Below are positions 43,655-52,217 of a stretch of DNA of 64,000 bases, one piece after another; the first letter of the stretch is position 1, and each line of letters starts with the position of its first letter. Where the stretch lies: NCBI GenBank assembly GCA_937879855.1, contig CALFMO010000035.1, forward strand, positions 1 through 64,000, written 5' to 3'. The stretch is from an uncultured Acidobacteriaceae bacterium (GTDB lineage Bacteria; Acidobacteriota; Terriglobia; Terriglobales; Acidobacteriaceae). A program made the position numbers and the translations under genes. A model generated the notes under the pieces. It worked only from the letters and a program-made list of their open reading frames with translations, did not search any database and had not been told where the DNA came from.

Positions 43655-45007
43655 ATGGAACTCAACGGAAAACGCGTGCTGGTAGTGGGCCTGGGAAAGT
43701 CGGGCGTGGCGTCAGCTTTGTTTCTGAAGGCACGTGGAGCGCAGGTCACTGTCTCTGACACGAAAAGCGGCGACGAACTGCGCAACGAGATCCCCGTCCT
43801 CCTCGATCACGGCATCACGGTCGAAAGCGGAGGCCATGGCGACCGTACGTTTCGCGGGCAGGATCTGATCGTGGTCAGTCCAGGCGTGCCCGTGGACGCG
43901 CCGCCGTTGGTGCAAGCGCGCGCTCTGGGCGAGGCTGTGATTGGGGAAATCGAATTGGCGGCGCAGTTTCTGCCCGGGCCCATCGTCGCCATTACTGGAT
44001 CGAACGGCAAGACCACAACCACCACGCTTACTGGCGAAATCATGACGGCCGCGGGTTTGCCCGCGCTGGTCGGCGGCAACATCGGGACGCCTGCTATTTC
44101 GCTGGCTGAGCGCGCCAAGGCCGAGACCGTGATCGTGCTCGAGATTTCCAGCTTTCAACTGGAGACCATTCAAACCTTCCGCCCGAAGGTTGCGGTTGTC
44201 TTGAATGTTACGCCGGACCATCTCGACCGTCACCGTACATTCGAAGTCTATGTCGATGCGAAGGCGCGTATCTTCGAAAACCAGCAGAGAAGCGACTTCG
44301 CCGTGCTCAATGCCGACGACCCTACTTGCGTAGCGATGGCCCGGCGAACGCGCGCGCAAGTTTTCTGGTTCAGCAGGCAGAAAGAAGTTCAGCAGGGGGC
44401 GTGGGTGCGAGACGGCAACATCTTGTTCCGCGACGCCAAAGGACAACAGCGCGAGATCATGCAAGTCTCGGAGATTCCGCTGAAAGGCGCTCACAATCTG
44501 GAGAACGTGCTGGCGGCGGTTGGTGCGGGCGTGCTGATGGGATGCGCTCCGGAAAAGATTCGGCAGGCGGTAAACAGCTTTAAAGCGGTAGAGCATCGCC
44601 TGGAATTTGTGGCGACGATTCACGGCGTGGATTATTACAACGATTCGAAGGCCACCAACGTGGACGCAACCATCAAGGCGCTCGAGTCGTTTCCGGCGAA
44701 CATCCATTTGATTCTCGGTGGCAAGGACAAAGGCAGCGACTATAGCGTACTCAACGATCTGCTGCGCCAGCGCGTGAAGCGCGTCTACACGATTGGAGCC
44801 GCGGCGGCGAAGATTGAATCACAGATTAAAGGCGTGGAAGTTATTCACGCCGAGACGCTAGAGAATGCCATCCGCAAGGCTAATTCCGTGGCGAAGTCAG
44901 GGGATGTCGTGTTGCTCGCGCCGGCGTGTGCCAGCTTCGACCAGTTCAAGAACTACGAGCACCGGGGGAAGGTGTTCAAAGAGATCGTGCGGGGACTGGC
45001 CAGCTAA
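43655..45007 (+). CDS. murD: UDP-MurNAc-L-Ala:D-Glu ligase
   Basis: 450 aa. VLVVGLGKSGVASA at the N-terminus, P-loop AITGSNGKTTTT near residue 110, VLNVTPDHLDRH and YYNDSKATNVDAT are MurD signatures. It adds D-glutamate to UDP-MurNAc-L-Ala. No clear SD; the palindrome ends 7 bases before the ATG. Confidence 0.97.
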   Translation: MELNGKRVLVVGLGKSGVASALFLKARGAQVTVSDTKSGDELRNEIPVLLDHGITVESGGHGDRTFRGQDLIVVSPGVPVDAPPLVQARALGEAVIGEIELAAQFLPGPIVAITGSNGKTTTTTLTGEIMTAAGLPALVGGNIGTPAISLAERAKAETVIVLEISSFQLETIQTFRPKVAVVLNVTPDHLDRHRTFEVYVDAKARIFENQQRSDFAVLNADDPTCVAMARRTRAQVFWFSRQKEVQQGAWVRDGNILFRDAKGQQREIMQVSEIPLKGAHNLENVLAAVGAGVLMGCAPEKIRQAVNSFKAVEHRLEFVATIHGVDYYNDSKATNVDATIKALESFPANIHLILGGKDKGSDYSVLNDLLRQRVKRVYTIGAAAAKIESQIKGVEVIHAETLENAIRKANSVAKSGDVVLLAPACASFDQFKNYEHRGKVFKEIVRGLAS

Positions 45008-45023
45008 CACGCTTTTCCGTACT

Positions 45024-45112
45024 TTGTCATCCTGAGCGGCGCTCTTTGCCCGCGAAGGACCTGTGCAGTGTTTGCGAAGTACACAGGTCCTTCGCTTCGC
45101 TCAGGATGACAA
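45024..45112. repeat. 89-bp palindrome, murD-ftsW
   Basis: TTGTCATCCTGAGCG at 45024-45038 pairs with CGCTCAGGATGACAA at 45098-45112, with further pairing CGAAGGACCTGTG/CACAGGTCCTTCG inside. The sequence type is common between Acidobacteriota genes. Confidence 0.75.
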
Positions 45113-45158
45113 CATTTTGTTTTTGACCGCATCGTTCTGGACAACGATGCCGGAACCA

Positions 45159-45195
45159 AAACAATCAACAATCAAACATCAACAATCAAAAATTT
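45159..45195. repeat. CAATCA half-repeat before ftsW
   Basis: A single CAATCAACAATCAAACATC arm of the TGATTG/CAATCA family, without an opposite arm nearby. Confidence 0.5.
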
Positions 45196-45227
45196 CCACG
45201 CCGCCTCCGTGGTGAAATGAGTGTCCC

Positions 45228-46319
45228 ATGGCAAAGCGCGTGAGTGTCGACCGTTGGTTGTTTACCGCGACCATGCTGTTGGTATTTGTCGGGCTGGTAA
45301 TGGTGTTCTCGGCGTCGGCGGTGATGGCTCGCGAACGATTCGGCTCACCGTATGCCTTTCTGTCGAAGCAATTGATCTGGGCGGTGGCGGGACTTGTCGC
45401 CATGGTCGTCACCATGCGCGTGGACTACCGGCGATATAAGAATCCTGCGCTTGTGTTTTCGCTAATGGGATTCACGACGCTGCTGCTGATTTCGGTTTTC
45501 TTTCTCGACCGCTCGCACAACACGCACCGTTGGATTCATGCCGGCGGTTTTTCCTTCCAACCATCGGAACTCGCCAAGCCGGTGCTGATTCTGTTCCTGG
45601 CCTATTTTCTGGACAGCCGAGCGAAGACTATTGACGATGTGCGCAACACACTGTTGCCGGCGGCGGCACCGGTGCTGGTGTTCCTCGGTCTCATTGTGTT
45701 GGAACCAGATCTGGGCACGGCCATTGCCTGCGCCGGAATTGCAGCCTGCATTCTCTACGTCGCCGGCATGCGGATGCGTTATTTCGCGTACGCGTTCGCC
45801 GCGTCGCTGGTGCCACTCTACTTTTTGATTTTTCACGTGAGTTTTCGGCGCGCTCGCATCCTGGCGTTTCTGAATCCCTATGCCGACAGCCAGAAGAGCG
45901 GCTTTCACATTATTCAATCATTGATCGCGGTAGGCACCGGCGGCGTGACTGGCAACGGCCTGATGGAAGGGAAACAAAAGCTGTTTTATCTGCCGGAGCC
46001 GCACACCGACTTCATTTTCGCCGTGACTGCGGAGGAACTGGGCCTGGTCGGCGCCATGTTCGTAGTCGCCTTGTTTGCCATTTTTCTGTGGCGCGGAATG
46101 CGCGCTTCGGGTCGGACGGAAGATGTCTTCGGGCAATATCTTGCCGTTGGAATCACCTGCATGGTCGTACTGCAGGCGTTCATCAACATCAGCGTGGTAC
46201 TGGGGATGATGCCGACCAAGGGAATTCCTCTGCCGCTGGTGTCCTATGGAGGGTCATCGTTGTTTGTGACGCTGGCATGCGTGGGCGTTCTGCTGAATAT
46301 TACGAAGCAGGCAGAGTGA
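45228..46319 (+). CDS. ftsW: Cell-division SEDS glycosyltransferase
   Basis: 363 aa, ten predicted helices. MVFSASAVMA, FFLDRSHNTHRWI, FSFQPSELAKPVLILFLA, EPDLGTA (with the catalytic Asp), GGSSLFVTLACVG fit FtsW/RodA. Position between murD and murG supports FtsW. It polymerises lipid II at the septum with its partner PBP. Confidence 0.95.
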   Translation: MAKRVSVDRWLFTATMLLVFVGLVMVFSASAVMARERFGSPYAFLSKQLIWAVAGLVAMVVTMRVDYRRYKNPALVFSLMGFTTLLLISVFFLDRSHNTHRWIHAGGFSFQPSELAKPVLILFLAYFLDSRAKTIDDVRNTLLPAAAPVLVFLGLIVLEPDLGTAIACAGIAACILYVAGMRMRYFAYAFAASLVPLYFLIFHVSFRRARILAFLNPYADSQKSGFHIIQSLIAVGTGGVTGNGLMEGKQKLFYLPEPHTDFIFAVTAEELGLVGAMFVVALFAIFLWRGMRASGRTEDVFGQYLAVGITCMVVLQAFINISVVLGMMPTKGIPLPLVSYGGSSLFVTLACVGVLLNITKQAE

Positions 46320-46324
46320 AATAC

Positions 46325-46431
46325 ATTGATGATTGATGATTTTTGATTGCTGATTGAAAAGACCAAGGGGTCAGGAGACTGCGGGAACTTGAGCTCTTCA
46401 ATCAACAATCATCAATCAACAATCAGCAATT
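46325..46431. repeat. TGATTG/CAATCA intergenic palindrome, ftsW-murG
   Basis: Left arm TTGATGATTGATGATTTTTG..., right arm ATCAACAATCATCAATCAAC... pair over about 33 bases around a 37-base centre. Confidence 0.7.
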
Positions 46432-46447
46432 CCTTTATAGTCACTGC

Positions 46448-47518
46448 ATGCGCGCAATCCTGGCGGGCGGCGGGACCGGCGGACACGTAATCCCGGCGCT
46501 GGCCATCGCCCATCAACTCAAGAAAGGTTACGGCGCGGAAGTGCTGTTCATTGGGACGGCGCGCGGCATCGAGAACCGACTGGTGCCGGCGGCAGGATTT
46601 CCCCTGCAACTGGTGCGTGTGGGCGCGCTGAAAAATGTCAGCCTGACGACTCGGCTGAAGACGGCGTTCGATTTGCCGCGCGCCGTTTGGGACGCGGGCC
46701 GCATGCTCAACCAGTTCGCTCCTGACGTGGTGATTGGCGTCGGCGGATACGCTTCGGGGCCAGCGATGCTGGCGGCGGTGGTCAAGCACATTCCGACGCT
46801 CGCCTTCGAGCCCAACGTGGTGCCTGGATTTGCCAACCGCATGGTGGCGCGATTTGTGTCAGGCGCAGCAGTGCACTTCAAGGAGACCGCGAAATATTTT
46901 CGCCACGCCGAAGTCACGGGCGTTCCGGTGCGGCAGGCATTTTTCGAGATCGCGCCCAAGCGCGGGGGCGTTCCCACTTTGCTGGTGTTCGGCGGAAGTC
47001 AGGGAGCGCACGCCATCAATGAGGCGATGATTCGCTGCCTGCCGGTATTGCAGCGCGAGGCGCCGGGTATTCACATCGTTCACCAGACGGGCGAGCGTGA
47101 CTATAATGACGCGCTGGCGGCTTATCAGGGGTCAGGGGAGTCGGCGGAAGTTTTCAAGTTTATCGAAGACATGCCGGCGGCCTTCGCGCGTGCGGATTTG
47201 GTGGTGTGCCGTTCCGGCGCGAGCACGGTCGCGGAAATTGCGGCGGCAGGGAAGCCGGCAGTGTTTGTTCCGTTCCCACGCGCGGCCGATGATCATCAAC
47301 GCGTGAATGCTGAAGTCCTGGTGCGGCACGGCGCCGCAGTGGTGGTCGAAGAATCGAAACTGGAGGGCGTCTGGCTCGCCGAGACGATCGCGGCGCTCTT
47401 GCAGGATCCTCACCGCTTGCAGCAAATGAGCCAGGCCGCGCGCGAGTTGGCCCATCCCAACGCGGCACGTGATATCGCGGCGATTGCGGTGCGGGTAGCG
47501 GGTATCGAGGAGCGTTAG
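46448..47518 (+). CDS. murG: Lipid II synthase (undecaprenyl-PP-MurNAc-pentapeptide GlcNAc transferase)
   Basis: 356 aa. LAGGGTGGHVIPALAIA at the N-terminus, GVGGYASGPA, GGSQGAHAINEA and CRSGASTVAEIAAAG are the MurG loops. It transfers GlcNAc from UDP-GlcNAc to lipid I on the inner-membrane face. Confidence 0.97.
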   Translation: MRAILAGGGTGGHVIPALAIAHQLKKGYGAEVLFIGTARGIENRLVPAAGFPLQLVRVGALKNVSLTTRLKTAFDLPRAVWDAGRMLNQFAPDVVIGVGGYASGPAMLAAVVKHIPTLAFEPNVVPGFANRMVARFVSGAAVHFKETAKYFRHAEVTGVPVRQAFFEIAPKRGGVPTLLVFGGSQGAHAINEAMIRCLPVLQREAPGIHIVHQTGERDYNDALAAYQGSGESAEVFKFIEDMPAAFARADLVVCRSGASTVAEIAAAGKPAVFVPFPRAADDHQRVNAEVLVRHGAAVVVEESKLEGVWLAETIAALLQDPHRLQQMSQAARELAHPNAARDIAAIAVRVAGIEER

Positions 47519-47598
47519 CCACGCATTTGCACGGATATTCACGGATAAAACTCTCTTAAGTGTTGGACTTATCCGTGAAAATCCGCGCAAATCCGTGG
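47519..47598. repeat. 80-bp palindrome, murG-murC
   Basis: Left arm 47519-47548 (CCACGCATTTGCACGGAT...) pairs with right arm 47569-47598 (...CGCGCAAATCCGTGG); inner ACGGATAA/TTATCCGT is perfect. A different family from the TGATTG repeats. Confidence 0.8.
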
Positions 47599-47613
47599 CC
47601 GGGATTTTAATTT

Positions 47614-49056
47614 ATGTTTGCCAAAATTCAGCACATTCATTTTGTGGGTATCGGCGGCATCGGCATGAGCGGCATTGCAGAGGTGCTGCTCAATCTTGGT
47701 TACAAGGTTTCCGGGTCTGATCTGAAAAGTTCCCCTGTGACGCAGCGGCTCGCCGGGCTCGGGGCGACTATCTTCGAAGGACACCGCTCTGAGAATATTT
47801 CCGGTGCCGAGGTCGTGGTGACCAGTTCTGCGATTTCCCCGGAGAATCCAGAAGTCAGCGCGGCCCACAGTCAGCACATTCCCGTGATTCAGCGCGCCGA
47901 GATGCTGGCCGAGTTGATGCGGCTGAAGTATGGGATTGCAATCGCGGGGATGCATGGGAAAACGACCACTACTTCCATGGTGGCGTCGGTGCTGGCTGCG
48001 GGCGGGCTCGATCCGACCGTGGTGGTCGGTGGCCGCGTCGACGCCATGGGATCGAATGCCCGACTGGGCAAGTCGCAATACCTGGTGGCCGAGGCCGATG
48101 AGAGCGATCGTTCGTTTCTGAAGCTGTCGCCGATTTTGTCGGTCGTGACCAACATCGATCGCGAGCACATGGATTGTTACCGCAACATGCGCGACGTGAA
48201 GAAAACTTTTCTGGAGTTCATGGATCGTGTGCCCTTCTACGGAATGATTGTCGCCTGCAACGACGATCCTCTGCTGCGGCGGTTGCTGCCTGAGGTTCAG
48301 CGTCGCACTGTGACCTATGGGACGAAACGTGGTTCGGATTTTCTGATCAAGGTGGCGGAACCGCTGGCTCAGGATGAAAGCCCCCATCCTGTTCCTGCAA
48401 AAGATGCTGGGACAAGGATGGGGCACCCTCTGAATCGGTTTCGTGTGCGCTATCGGGACCAAGAATTGGGTGAGTTCACGCTGCACGTGCCCGGCGTGCA
48501 CAACGTTTTGAACGCGACCGCCGCGATTGCGGTGGGCGTAGGCCTCGATATTGCCGTTGATTCGATCCGCGCGGCGCTCGATCAGTTCCGTGGCGTTGAT
48601 CGCCGATTCCAATTGCGCGGGAAGGTGGCGGGGGTGAGTGTCATCGACGACTATGGGCATCATCCCACTGAGATCAAGGCCACGCTGGCGGCGGCGAAAC
48701 AATGCGGCTTTAACAAGATTCACGTCATATTCCAGCCGCATCGTTTTACTCGGACTCGTGATCTGATCGAGGAGTTCACCACGGCATTCGGCGACGCCGA
48801 TTCGCTCTTCGTTCTCGACATCTATGCTGCGAGCGAGAAGCCGATCGAAGGGATCTCGGGCGAAGTCCTGGCGCAGCGCATTCGGGAGAAAAACGTGAAG
48901 AACGGGCGCTACGTCAGCTCTCCTGCCGAAGCGGTAGAGGCAGCCGCAGCGGTTGCGCAGGATGGCGACATGATTCTGACGCTGGGTGCGGGCAGTGTCT
49001 CACAGTTCGGGCCGATGATTTTGGAGAAGTTGAAAGAACGGGAGGCTGCGCATTGA
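47614..49056 (+). CDS. murC: UDP-MurNAc:L-Ala ligase
   Basis: 480 aa. HFVGIGGIGMSGIAEVLL, P-loop AGMHGKTTTTSM, DDYGHHPTEIKATL and VIFQPHRFTRTRD are MurC signatures. It adds L-Ala to UDP-MurNAc. Residues about 253-272 (DESPHPVPAKDAGTRMGHPL) are encoded by an inserted palindrome (48382-48423) just before RFRVRYRDQELGEFTL. Confidence 0.96.
   Translation: MFAKIQHIHFVGIGGIGMSGIAEVLLNLGYKVSGSDLKSSPVTQRLAGLGATIFEGHRSENISGAEVVVTSSAISPENPEVSAAHSQHIPVIQRAEMLAELMRLKYGIAIAGMHGKTTTTSMVASVLAAGGLDPTVVVGGRVDAMGSNARLGKSQYLVAEADESDRSFLKLSPILSVVTNIDREHMDCYRNMRDVKKTFLEFMDRVPFYGMIVACNDDPLLRRLLPEVQRRTVTYGTKRGSDFLIKVAEPLAQDESPHPVPAKDAGTRMGHPLNRFRVRYRDQELGEFTLHVPGVHNVLNATAAIAVGVGLDIAVDSIRAALDQFRGVDRRFQLRGKVAGVSVIDDYGHHPTEIKATLAAAKQCGFNKIHVIFQPHRFTRTRDLIEEFTTAFGDADSLFVLDIYAASEKPIEGISGEVLAQRIREKNVKNGRYVSSPAEAVEAAAAVAQDGDMILTLGAGSVSQFGPMILEKLKEREAAH
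48382..48423 (+). repeat. Palindromic repeat inside the murC coding region
   Basis: CCCCATCCT (48382-48390) pairs with AGGATGGGG (48415-48423); inner GTTCCTGCA and TGCTGGGAC also pair. The frame stays open and adds about 20 residues. Confidence 0.7.
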
Positions 49057-49072
49057 ACGCCACGGAGACGAG

Positions 49073-49582
49073 ATGAAGGAATCCTTCAAGCTCGGAGGGC
49101 AAATCGTGCTTTGCATCGTCCTACTGCTCACCGCATGCAACTTGATCCCCCGGCAAGTTGCAATGGACGATCCCCGAATTCAGCCGCTGCTGAGAGCCGC
49201 CGCCTCTTTCGATCGTACTTCATATGGCTTTACGCCGATTCCCCAAACCGCTGACGTTCGGTGGGAATCCCGACCGACCACACATTATGACGCGATGCTA
49301 CACATCACTGGGAGAACTTCGCGGACAATAGCATTTCGTAAAACCGAAGCAGGCTGGCGATGGATTGGCGACCAGGAAATGTTTCAGGGACCGAAGATTG
49401 TCAAAACTGTCGACGGAACTTTCCCGGAGCACATCGTTCTAACCTATGAGGTCGAGCACATCTCCGGTTCGCCCATAAACCACTTAACCGTTAACTATAT
49501 GGGCGACGATGCTCGCCTAGCCAATAAGAATAAATTGGTTTTGTCTGACGTCCGTCCGATCCTGAAAGAGTGGGGATACTAG
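49073..49582 (+). CDS. Putative lipoprotein
   Basis: 169 aa. N-terminus MKESFKLGGQIVLCIVLLLTAC: signal peptide ending in a lipobox LLTAC. The mature domain is beta-rich (DAMLHITGRTSRTIAFRKTEAGWRWIGDQEMFQGP). It starts 16 bases after murC and 19 before the next gene, so it may be in the dcw transcript. Function unknown. Confidence 0.65.
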   Translation: MKESFKLGGQIVLCIVLLLTACNLIPRQVAMDDPRIQPLLRAAASFDRTSYGFTPIPQTADVRWESRPTTHYDAMLHITGRTSRTIAFRKTEAGWRWIGDQEMFQGPKIVKTVDGTFPEHIVLTYEVEHISGSPINHLTVNYMGDDARLANKNKLVLSDVRPILKEWGY

Positions 49583-49601
49583 CCTTGAGGGAGTTACAGC
49601 G

Positions 49602-50699
49602 ATGGTTTGTTTTCGTGCGACCCTGCTTCTAGCAGTTGTTTCATCCTGCGTCTTCATAGCGCGAGCACAATCTCCCTCGCAGCCCGCTGCCAAGCCGACG
49701 CCAGTGGAAGGCGATTATGTGAGCCACGATTTTCATTTCAAGACCGGCGAGACTCTCCCAGAACTCCGGCTTCACTACATGACCTTTGGCAAGGCGGAAC
49801 GGGATTCCAGCGGGAAAGTGACGAACGCTGTGCTCATTCTGCATGGAACGGGTGGTTCGGGACGGCAGTTTCTAGCTCCGCAGTTTGCGGACGTGCTGTT
49901 TGGGCCCGGCCAACTGCTCGATACCAGCCGCTATTTCGTGATCCTTCCCGACAACGTCGGTCACGGAAAATCGAGCAAGCCCAGCGATGGAATGCATGCC
50001 CACTTTCCGCAGTATGACTACGACGATATGGTGGCGGCGCAGCATGAACTGCTCGAGAAGGGACTGGGCGTAAACCACCTCCGTCTGATTCTGGGTACGT
50101 CGATGGGCTGCATGCATTCCTGGGTCTGGGGCGAAACCTATCCCGACTTCATGGATGCGCTGATGCCGCTGGCTTGCTTGCCGGTGCAAATAGCCGGCCG
50201 GAACCGTCTGTGGCGCAAGATGGTAATTGAGGGTGTGCGTCAGGATCCGGAATGGAAGAATGGCGACTACACGACGGAACCGCGGGCGGCCTTACAGATC
50301 GGGGCTGATTTCCTGTTGATTGCCGGGAGCGCGCCGCTGCTGATGCAGAAAAATCTCTCGACTCGCGATGCTGCGGATAATTACCTCGACGATTCCATGA
50401 AACGCATTACCGCAACCGTGGACGCCAATGACTTCCTCTACGCGGTGAATTCGTCCCGCAACTACGACCCGGAGGCTAGGTTAGGAACGATCAAGGCGCC
50501 AGTGATGTTTGTGAATTCGGCGGATGATTTCATCAACCCGCCTGAGTTGGGTATTGCAGAGCGCGAAATCAAAAATGTGAAGAACGGACGGTTCGTGTTG
50601 ATTCCGGTGTCCGACCAGACTCACGGGCACGGCACTCATACCTGGGCCGCGGTGTGGCAACAGTATTTGAAGGAACTGCTGGAGACACCGCAGCGCTGA
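49602..50699 (+). CDS. Exported alpha/beta-hydrolase (homoserine acetyltransferase-like)
   Basis: 365 aa with a signal peptide (MVCFRATLLLAVVSSCVFIARAQ). LRLHYMTFGKAE, LILHGTGGSGRQF, ILPDNVGHGKSSKP and the nucleophile elbow LGTSMGCMHSW are the MetX-like hydrolase fold; the Asp (NSADDFINPPE) and His (HGHGTH) complete a triad. The periplasmic location argues against a role in methionine synthesis; an esterase is more likely. Confidence 0.8.
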   Translation: MVCFRATLLLAVVSSCVFIARAQSPSQPAAKPTPVEGDYVSHDFHFKTGETLPELRLHYMTFGKAERDSSGKVTNAVLILHGTGGSGRQFLAPQFADVLFGPGQLLDTSRYFVILPDNVGHGKSSKPSDGMHAHFPQYDYDDMVAAQHELLEKGLGVNHLRLILGTSMGCMHSWVWGETYPDFMDALMPLACLPVQIAGRNRLWRKMVIEGVRQDPEWKNGDYTTEPRAALQIGADFLLIAGSAPLLMQKNLSTRDAADNYLDDSMKRITATVDANDFLYAVNSSRNYDPEARLGTIKAPVMFVNSADDFINPPELGIAEREIKNVKNGRFVLIPVSDQTHGHGTHTWAAVWQQYLKELLETPQR

Positions 50700-50709
50700 T
50701 CCAAGGCGC

Positions 50710-51237
50710 TTAGTTGGGCCTGACATCGTTAAGCGTGGAGAGTGCCAAGCGCCGATTGATCGCCCGATAGAGGCGGAGCCGGTTGTATCTTTGGAGGACG
50801 ACCGGCCAGAGTCCGAGGATTAGGTCCAAGGCCACAGCGATTACGAGCCCGAGAGCGGTGAGCGAACCCGAAGCAAATCTGCGCGCGGCAACAATAGCGA
50901 AGACAATGAATCCGATCACGTGGAATGACTCGTTCAGACGCGTCCTCTTCTCATAGCTGCGAAGTGACTGGAGGCCTGAAGTCACCCATCTGCGCTCCGG
51001 ATGATCCCTGCGAATGCGGCGCATGACGAGGTCACCACCTGTCGGTATGTAGCGTTTGAGGATTCGAGCGCCGAGTCGCTCATAGAAGCGTTCCGACTCG
51101 AACCTTTTCGGACGAAACCAAGCGTCGAGGGCGCTGAATCTAGCCACGGTCAATCCTCTCGCGAATTCCGCAACGGCTAGGTTATAGGCCATCCGAAGAG
51201 CAGGTCTACGTATCCCGCTCTCAATTGTGCATAACAT
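50710..51237 (-). CDS. Small membrane protein, function unknown
   Basis: 175 aa. SERFYERLGARILKRYIPTGGDL resembles a motif in small membrane acyltransferase-like (CrtO-type) proteins; two C-terminal helices (FHVIGFIVFAIVAARRF, LGLVIAVALDLILGLW). It reads against the surrounding operon, an insertion in the dcw order. Alternative: unrelated hypothetical. Confidence 0.5.
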   Translation of the reverse strand: MLCTIESGIRRPALRMAYNLAVAEFARGLTVARFSALDAWFRPKRFESERFYERLGARILKRYIPTGGDLVMRRIRRDHPERRWVTSGLQSLRSYEKRTRLNESFHVIGFIVFAIVAARRFASGSLTALGLVIAVALDLILGLWPVVLQRYNRLRLYRAINRRLALSTLNDVRPN

Positions 51238-51348
51238 AACGATCGTACTGCGATAAGGCGCCGCGGGAACTTTTCGACCATGGTCCTCGTATCTCCTGCT
51301 AACGGATTGTTATGTCATTCGTCTATTCAGCCATAAGGGGTTAAGGCC

Positions 51349-51888
51349 ATGAAAGCAAATCAAGCATGGGGATGGCTAGTGGCCGGGGTACTGGCGGCAG
51401 GCCTAAACGCAACTTATCACGATGGCGGTCTTCAATGGGCGCACCGGATTGCAGATCGAGTCTCCGATAACGCGGCTTCAGTCGTCGCCTTGACCTCGGG
51501 AAGCGCCGACCGGTTTCTCGCGGAGGCTCAGAAGCTGACTGCACGCAACGAGGCACCGTCTTGCCCGTTGACTGCGATTATGACCCGGGTGCAAAGCAGG
51601 ATCGACCGCTCCCGCGGAAGGTTTGACCGTTTTGAAGCGATGTCCGCGCAGGAAGAGGCTCAACTAGCGAGACTCGAAGCGAATCGGGCACGGATGGAAG
51701 CCCGGGTGGCTGCTCATGCCTCACGTTTTCGAATCGCGACGGCAGCGTTTGCACCGGATAACTTCAAGGCGATGCCCTCGCCCGTAGTTTGTCCGCGTGT
51801 GCGAGTGAACATTCATAAACTGCCGATGGCAGAAATGCCGACCATTCCAGAGATTCGCGTCGAGGTACTGGGCACAGGTCCGGTCTAA
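51349..51888 (+). CDS. Exported helical protein, function unknown
   Basis: 179 aa, ATG 51349 with AAGG nearby. Signal-anchor-like start (AWGWLVAGVLAAGLNATYH), then a long charged helix (MSAQEEAQLARLEANRARMEARVAAH) and a Pro-rich tail. No family known to me. Confidence 0.5.
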   Translation: MKANQAWGWLVAGVLAAGLNATYHDGGLQWAHRIADRVSDNAASVVALTSGSADRFLAEAQKLTARNEAPSCPLTAIMTRVQSRIDRSRGRFDRFEAMSAQEEAQLARLEANRARMEARVAAHASRFRIATAAFAPDNFKAMPSPVVCPRVRVNIHKLPMAEMPTIPEIRVEVLGTGPV

Positions 51889-51934
51889 TTCAAGATTATT
51901 CTGAGCCTCAGCTGCTTACCTCCAAAGATGACGT

Positions 51935-51960
51935 AGCCCCGGACGCATTCGTCCGGGGCT
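51935..51960. repeat. Perfect 11-bp stem-loop upstream of ftsQ
   Basis: AGCCCCGGACG-CATT-CGTCCGGGGCT. Not followed by a T-run, so a repeat or weak terminator rather than a standard one. The CGACGAATGCGTCCG motif recurs just after (51979). Confidence 0.6.
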
Positions 51961-52069
51961 CTTCGCTTGTGTGGGCCGACGAATGCGTCCGCCGCTACGC
52001 GGAATACAAACCGCATCCGTGTCTTTGGCCGTAAGAACTCCTCCGAAGGGTCGCGCTTCGGCCGCACCT

Positions 52070-52088
52070 GACAGCCGAGGCGGCTGTC
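52070..52088. repeat. Second copy of the murF-type palindrome
   Basis: GACAGCCG-AGG-CGGCTGTC, the arms of 40952-40972 with the loop in reverse complement. It is located in the ftsQ upstream spacer (51889-52217), which holds no gene. Confidence 0.7.
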
Positions 52089-52217
52089 GCTCCATGGGGC
52101 GTACACAGTGCGGTTCCTGCCTGTGCAAAAGAAATGATTTTTTTTCTATCTCAATCCGAGAAATGAAGCTATATTGAAAAAGCTCAGCGATTCCTTGGCG
52201 ACAACTGACCTGAATTG

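Noticed and set aside
51935..51960. Rho-independent terminator
   Set aside because: Strong stem but no T-run on either strand; listed as a repeat.
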